Shown here one piece after another: positions 60,252 through 64,000 of a DNA stretch of 64,000 nucleotides. The DNA lies in NCBI RefSeq assembly GCF_014851915.1, contig NZ_JACVAP010000001.1:1240001-1304000 (forward strand), given 5' to 3'. The stretch's first letter is position 1, and every line of letters begins with the position of its first letter. The notes beneath the pieces are model-generated. The model saw nothing but the letters and a program-made list of their open reading frames with translations. It made no database searches and was not told the DNA's origin. Source of the DNA: Xanthomonas sp. XNM01 (GTDB lineage Bacteria > Pseudomonadota > Gammaproteobacteria > Xanthomonadales > Xanthomonadaceae). The translations under genes were made by a program, and so were the position numbers.

Positions 60252-61679
60252 ATGTCCGCCCGCTCCGGCTTCCGTAGAGACCGCCAAGACCGCGACGACC
60301 GTTTCGAGCGCGGCGACGACGGGCGGGTCGACCAGCTGCGCGTGCCGCCGCATTCGGTCGAGGCCGAGCAGGCGGTGCTCGGCGGCCTGATGCTGGCGCC
60401 GGAGGCCTACGACCGGGTCAACGACCAGCTGGCCGAAGGCGATTTCTACCGCCGCGACCACCAGCTGATCTACCGGGCGATCCGCGAACTGTCCGAGCGC
60501 GACCGGCCGTTCGACGTGGTCACCCTGGGCGAATGGTTCGAGTCGCAGGGCAAGCTGGAGATGGTCGGCGACGGCGCCTACCTGATCGAGCTGGCCAGCA
60601 CCACGCCGTCGGCGGCCAACATCGCCGCCTACGCCGAGATCGTGCGCGACAAGGCGGTGCTGCGGCAGCTGATCCAGGTCGGCACCGACATCGTCAACGA
60701 CGGCTTCCAGCCGGAGGGGCGTGACAGTTCCGAGCTGCTGGCCTCGGCCGAGAAGTCGGTGTTCGCGATCGCCGAGCAGGGCGCGCGCGGCCGGACCGAT
60801 TTCGTCGCCATGCCCGGCGCGCTGAAGGATGCGTTCGAGGAGCTGCGCAACCGCTTCGAGAATGGCGGCAACATCACCGGCCTGCCGACCGGCTACACCG
60901 ACTTCGACGCGATGACGGCCGGCCTGCAGCCGACCGACCTGATCATCCTCGCCGCGCGTCCGGCGATGGGCAAGACCACCTTCGCGCTCAACATCGCCGA
61001 GTTCGCCGCGATCAAGTCGAAGAAGGGCGTGGCGGTGTTCTCGATGGAAATGTCGGCCTCGCAGCTGGCGATGCGCCTGATCTCCTCCAACGGCCGCATC
61101 AACGCCCAGCGCCTGCGTACCGGCCAGCTGGAAGACGAGGACTGGAGCCGGGTCACCGCCGCGATCCGGATGCTGAAGGAAACCAAGATCTTCATCGACG
61201 ACACGCCGGGCGTGTCGCCGGAAGTGCTGCGCTCCAAGTGCCGCCGCCTCAAGCGCGAGCACGACCTGGGCCTGATCGTCATCGACTACCTGCAGCTGAT
61301 GTCGGTGCCGGGCAACAGCGAAAACCGCGCGACGGAAATCTCGGAGATCTCGCGCTCGCTCAAGGGCCTGGCCAAGGAACTGAACGTGCCGGTGATCGCG
61401 CTGTCGCAGCTCAACCGCTCGCTGGAAACGCGTACCGACAAACGCCCGGTGATGGCCGACCTGCGCGAGTCGGGCGCGATCGAGCAGGACGCGGACATGA
61501 TCGTGTTCATCTACCGCGACGACTACTACAACAAGGAAAATTCGCCGGACAAGGGCCTGGCCGAGATCATCATCGGCAAGCACCGTGGTGGCCCGACCGG
61601 CTCGTGCAAGCTGAAGTTCTTCGGCGAGTACACCCGCTTCGACAACCTCAGTCATGACAGCGTGGGCGTGTTCGAGTAG
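60252..61679 (+). CDS. dnaB: Replicative DNA helicase
   Basis: DnaB is the hexameric 5'-3' helicase that unwinds DNA at the fork. The 475-residue protein has the N-terminal primase-interacting domain (RVPPHSVEAEQAVLGGLML), the RecA-like domain with Walker A RPAMGKTT (Lys241), the Walker B block LGLIVIDYLQLMS, and the C-terminal Arg-rich block KHRGGPTGSC. A short Arg/Asp-rich stretch opens it. ATGs at 60252 and 60201 are both in frame; I prefer 60252 because AGGAG lies upstream and the family starts close to it. No intein is present. Two DnaA-like boxes lie in the upstream region. Confidence 0.96.
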   Translation: MSARSGFRRDRQDRDDRFERGDDGRVDQLRVPPHSVEAEQAVLGGLMLAPEAYDRVNDQLAEGDFYRRDHQLIYRAIRELSERDRPFDVVTLGEWFESQGKLEMVGDGAYLIELASTTPSAANIAAYAEIVRDKAVLRQLIQVGTDIVNDGFQPEGRDSSELLASAEKSVFAIAEQGARGRTDFVAMPGALKDAFEELRNRFENGGNITGLPTGYTDFDAMTAGLQPTDLIILAARPAMGKTTFALNIAEFAAIKSKKGVAVFSMEMSASQLAMRLISSNGRINAQRLRTGQLEDEDWSRVTAAIRMLKETKIFIDDTPGVSPEVLRSKCRRLKREHDLGLIVIDYLQLMSVPGNSENRATEISEISRSLKGLAKELNVPVIALSQLNRSLETRTDKRPVMADLRESGAIEQDADMIVFIYRDDYYNKENSPDKGLAEIIIGKHRGGPTGSCKLKFFGEYTRFDNLSHDSVGVFE

Positions 61680-61696
61680 ACCGTGCGCGCGGTCGC

Positions 61697-62401
61697 TCAG
61701 GGCGTCCTGCGCGGCATCGCACCGGTGCAACGCTGCAGCGAGGCGAGCAGGCGGTCGGCGTGTTCGGCGGCGCTGCGCTGCGCCTGCTGTCGCTGTGCAG
61801 GCGTCGCGTCCCGGCCGGGAATGGCCAGCACCGCCACTTCCAGGCGGTCAGGCCTGCGCGAGAACACACGGGTTTCGCCCCAGCTCACGACCTCCGGCGC
61901 GTCGTAGAACTCGAGTTCGAGCGGGAACAGCGCGTCGCCCCGTTCCGGCATCACGTTGCGCAGGCCGAATGCGATCACCGGCCCGAGGGGACTGTCACGG
62001 GTCTCGGCGCTGACCAGCCCGTCGAGCTGCTCGACGACCTGCCGCGCACGCGCGAGCTGGTGCTGGTGCTCGTCCGCGTCGCTGAGGCCGGCGGGCAGCG
62101 TCGAGGCAACGATGAAGGCCGCCAGCCGGTCTTCGGGATACTCGACCCGGGCCAGCGCAACCGCCGTCCCGTTGAGCAGCCCGGTGGTGCGCGCATGCGC
62201 CCGCTCGGGCGACGGGAAATCCACGCAGTAGACCTCGCCGAATGCGAGATGGCCATTCCAGGAGCGGTTGGCCAGCATGACCGACTCGCCATCGACGAAG
62301 CCCGTGCCGACCGCTGCCGGCGGGGCGGCGTGGAGGGACGGACCCGCCGGCAGCGCGAGCAGGCCTGGCAGGCATAGCAGCAGTCGGCGGATCGATCCCA
62401 T
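61697..62401 (-). CDS. Secreted protein of unknown function
   Basis: The 234-residue protein has a signal peptide (RRLLLCLPGLLALPAGPSLHA, cleaved near residue 25). The mature part has FVDGESVMLANRSWNGHLAFGEVYCVDFPSPE and a C-terminal region with RSAAEHADRLLASLQRC. I recognise no family. The C-terminal Cys may pair with the Cys in EVYCVDF. It is convergent with dnaB (17 bases between stops) and divergent from the OmpA lipoprotein gene. Confidence 0.7.
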   Translation of the reverse strand: MGSIRRLLLCLPGLLALPAGPSLHAAPPAAVGTGFVDGESVMLANRSWNGHLAFGEVYCVDFPSPERAHARTTGLLNGTAVALARVEYPEDRLAAFIVASTLPAGLSDADEHQHQLARARQVVEQLDGLVSAETRDSPLGPVIAFGLRNVMPERGDALFPLELEFYDAPEVVSWGETRVFSRRPDRLEVAVLAIPGRDATPAQRQQAQRSAAEHADRLLASLQRCTGAMPRRTP

Positions 62402-62625
62402 GGCCTGTTCCCTGGCGGAGTAGATGCTGTGCCGGAGCATGCCCCATCCGCGATGCCGGGCCGGTGAATCGCGGCCGCGCGATGCGTGCGACCGTCCTGA
62501 TCGACGGATGAACGTCCCTTGTTCATGTTTGTGTTCCCGTCACGCTGGCTGCCGTAGCATCCGCGTCCGTGAACCCCGCCTGCCGCGTGGCAGGAGGTTC
62601 GACCGGTCACTCGAGGAGAGCACCC

Positions 62626-63303
62626 ATGATCCGATCGCAGACGCTGAACCTGCTGGCCGCGGCCGCGCTGACCGCCCTGGTCGCCACCGGTTGCCAGACC
62701 ACCAATCCCTACACGGGCGATGCCCAGATGAACCGCACCAGCCGCAACGCGCTGATCGGCGCGGGTATCGGCGTCGCCGCGGGTCTGCTGACCGGCAACA
62801 GCGCGGTCGAGCGCCGCCAGCATGCGCTGATCGGCGCCGGTGTCGGCGGCCTGGCCGGCGGCGCGGTCGGTGCCTACCAGGACCGCCAGCAGGCGGTGCT
62901 GCGCGACAAGCTGCAGGGCAGCGGCGTCAGCGTCACCCGCACCGGCGACAACATCACGCTGAACATGCCGGGCAATGTGACCTTCGCGTTCAACAGCGCC
63001 AACCTGGACCCGCAGTTCTATCCGGTGCTGAGCAGCGTCGCCGACGTGCTCAAGGAGTACGACAAGACCGTGGTGGAAGTGGCGGGCCACACCGACAGCA
63101 TCGGTGGCGACGACGTCAACCAGCGTCTGTCCGAGCAGCGCGCCAATGCCGTTGCCCAGTTCCTGACCGCGCAGAACGTCAACCAGGCGCGCTTCATCGT
63201 GGTCGGCGCGGGCAAGCGTCACCCGATCGCCAGCAACGACACCGAAGCCGGGCGCGCGGCCAACCGCCGCGTCGAGATCACCCTGGTGCCCGTGCGTTCC
63301 TGA
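62626..63303 (+). CDS. OmpA-family lipoprotein with glycine-zipper segment
   Basis: The 225-residue protein has a lipobox (VATGC), then a glycine-zipper segment (NALIGAGIGVAAGLLTG and HALIGAGVGGLAGGAVGAY), then an OmpA-like peptidoglycan-binding domain (FAFNSANLDPQFYPVLSS, VEVAGHTDSIGG, NRRVEITL). The plan is that of YiaD/Pal-related outer-membrane lipoproteins. It would hold the outer membrane to the peptidoglycan. GAGGAGAG lies before the ATG at 62626; an upstream in-frame ATG at 62569 would precede the signal peptide and is less likely. Confidence 0.9.
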   Translation: MIRSQTLNLLAAAALTALVATGCQTTNPYTGDAQMNRTSRNALIGAGIGVAAGLLTGNSAVERRQHALIGAGVGGLAGGAVGAYQDRQQAVLRDKLQGSGVSVTRTGDNITLNMPGNVTFAFNSANLDPQFYPVLSSVADVLKEYDKTVVEVAGHTDSIGGDDVNQRLSEQRANAVAQFLTAQNVNQARFIVVGAGKRHPIASNDTEAGRAANRRVEITLVPVRS

Positions 63304-63327
63304 TCCATCGCAGGCAAGCGTCGACGA

Positions 63328-63353
63328 ACACGGGCCGCACATGCGGCCCGTGT
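63328..63353 (+). terminator. Hairpin terminator after the OmpA lipoprotein gene
   Basis: ACACGGGCCGCA and TGCGGCCCGTGT form a 12-bp stem with a 2-base centre, 24 bases after the stop. Confidence 0.65.
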
Positions 63354-63397
63354 CCATTCCGGCACCGGCCTCCGCCGGGTGTGCCCCGGCGACTGCG

Positions 63398-64000
63398 TCA
63401 GCCGACCACTTCCTCGAGAATCCGCTTGCCTTCGCTCACCGCCGTTGCATCGACACGCGCGGCATCCGCTGTCGCCGCGGCCGCGGCCACGTTCGCATCG
63501 GCCAGCCCCTGCAGGCACTTCGACGGACACTGCATCATCATGTAGTCGGCGTTCGAACTCAGCCGTTCGACCAGGAAATCGACGAAGGCGCGGACTTTCG
63601 GCGACATCACCCGGCCCCGCGGGAACACTGCGTTGAGGTCCACCTCCGGCCCGGTCCAGCCGGCAAGCACGCGGCGCAGCGCGCCGGCTTCGACGTACGG
63701 CTTGACCGTGACGTCGCTGGCCAGGGTCAGGCCCTCGCCGCACAGCACAGCGCCCAGCAGGGCGGACGGGTCGTTGGCCACCATCAGCGGCTGGATCGCG
63801 TAATCGACGGTGCGCGTGCCATCGCTCAACGGCCAGGTGATGCGCGAGGGGTGGTGGTGGTGGGCCTTGCGGACCGCGACGATGCGGTGGTGCTGCAGTT
63901 CTTCCGGATGCAGCGGCTCGCCATGGCGTTCGATGTACTGCGGGCTGGCGAACACCTGGGTCCGGAAGCCGGCCAGACGGCGCGCGATCAGGGTCGAGTC
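63398..64000 (-). CDS. LysR-family transcriptional regulator, C-terminal part (5' end outside window)
   Basis: The visible 200 residues are the substrate-binding domain of a LysR regulator: STLIARRLAGFRTQVFASPQYIERHGEP, GAVLCGEGLTLASDVTVKPYVEAGALRRVL and MSPKVRAFVDFLVERL. The DNA-binding end lies beyond the window. After the usual end of the family there are about 45 extra residues (from NADYMMMQCPSKCLQGLADANV), Ala-rich and with two Cys, which is unusual. The target genes are unknown. Confidence 0.88.
   Translation of the reverse strand, partial: DSTLIARRLAGFRTQVFASPQYIERHGEPLHPEELQHHRIVAVRKAHHHHPSRITWPLSDGTRTVDYAIQPLMVANDPSALLGAVLCGEGLTLASDVTVKPYVEAGALRRVLAGWTGPEVDLNAVFPRGRVMSPKVRAFVDFLVERLSSNADYMMMQCPSKCLQGLADANVAAAAATADAARVDATAVSEGKRILEEVVG

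Overview
The window is a G+C-rich, gene-dense piece of a proteobacterial chromosome. Gene content and neighbourhoods point to the family Lysobacteraceae (Xanthomonadaceae; Lysobacter/Luteimonas/Xanthomonas type). The main clues are a ppsA/ppsR divergent pair, a very large NAD-type glutamate dehydrogenase (1670 aa), a kynurenine pathway block (kmo, kynU, 3-hydroxyanthranilate dioxygenase), and an rpsF-rpsR-rplI block followed by dnaB. This placement is by inference from gene content, not from a marker-gene comparison. I see no rRNA, tRNA, prophage, insertion sequence or CRISPR array. Nearly everything is core metabolism and housekeeping.

Layout. 1-3584: end of a terminal-oxidase cluster (subunit I-III fusion cut by the window edge, membrane helpers, a HemJ/CopD-like protein on the other strand, CtaG). 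3736-7453: guaB, a lipoprotein gene and guaA, joined by ATGA overlaps. 7524-12519: aldo/keto reductase, tadA, DUF2721, orn, an unknown gene and EcsC. 12683-16023: ppsA and its regulator ppsR, divergent. 16114-20573: DUF1249, luciferase-like oxidoreductase, cold-shock protein, GST and SelO. 20574-22608: a repeat-bearing gene-free stretch, a PNPOx-like gene and apt. 22967-26383: dbpA and uup, divergent. 26713-31684: a four-gene operon of PspA, a tandem AAA+ ATPase, a membrane coiled-coil protein and a membrane-anchored SBP-OmpA fusion. This is the least ordinary system here. 31738-32573: a barnase-like RNase with its barstar-like inhibitor. 32813-33424: Mn-type SOD. 33957-38970: TetR-MFP-RND efflux operon. 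39093-46562: glutamate dehydrogenase, NAD kinase, a secreted protein and 5'-nucleotidase. 46725-58041: a long minus-strand run (DUF2939, aldo/keto reductase, DUF2461, sbcB, kmo, kynU, haaO, secreted protein, carbonic anhydrase, PaiB, two small proteins, asnS). 58210-61679: IscA-like protein, rpsF-rpsR-rplI, and dnaB behind a DnaA box. 61697-64000: secreted protein, OmpA lipoprotein and a LysR regulator cut by the window edge.

How genes work together. guaB and guaA make GMP. PpsR switches PpsA. The kyn genes convert kynurenine towards quinolinate, hence NAD, and nadK turns NAD into NADP. The Psp-like operon would form an ESCRT-III-like membrane-remodelling unit with its own AAA+ motor and a part reaching into the periplasm; this is inference. 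The RNase would be secreted and its inhibitor made with it.

Several genes (uup, EcsC, DUF1249, 5'-nucleotidase) carry a -10-like hexamer exactly six bases before the ATG and no ribosome binding site, a pattern that predicts leaderless transcripts. All functional calls come from reading the sequence and knowledge of the families. No search was run.
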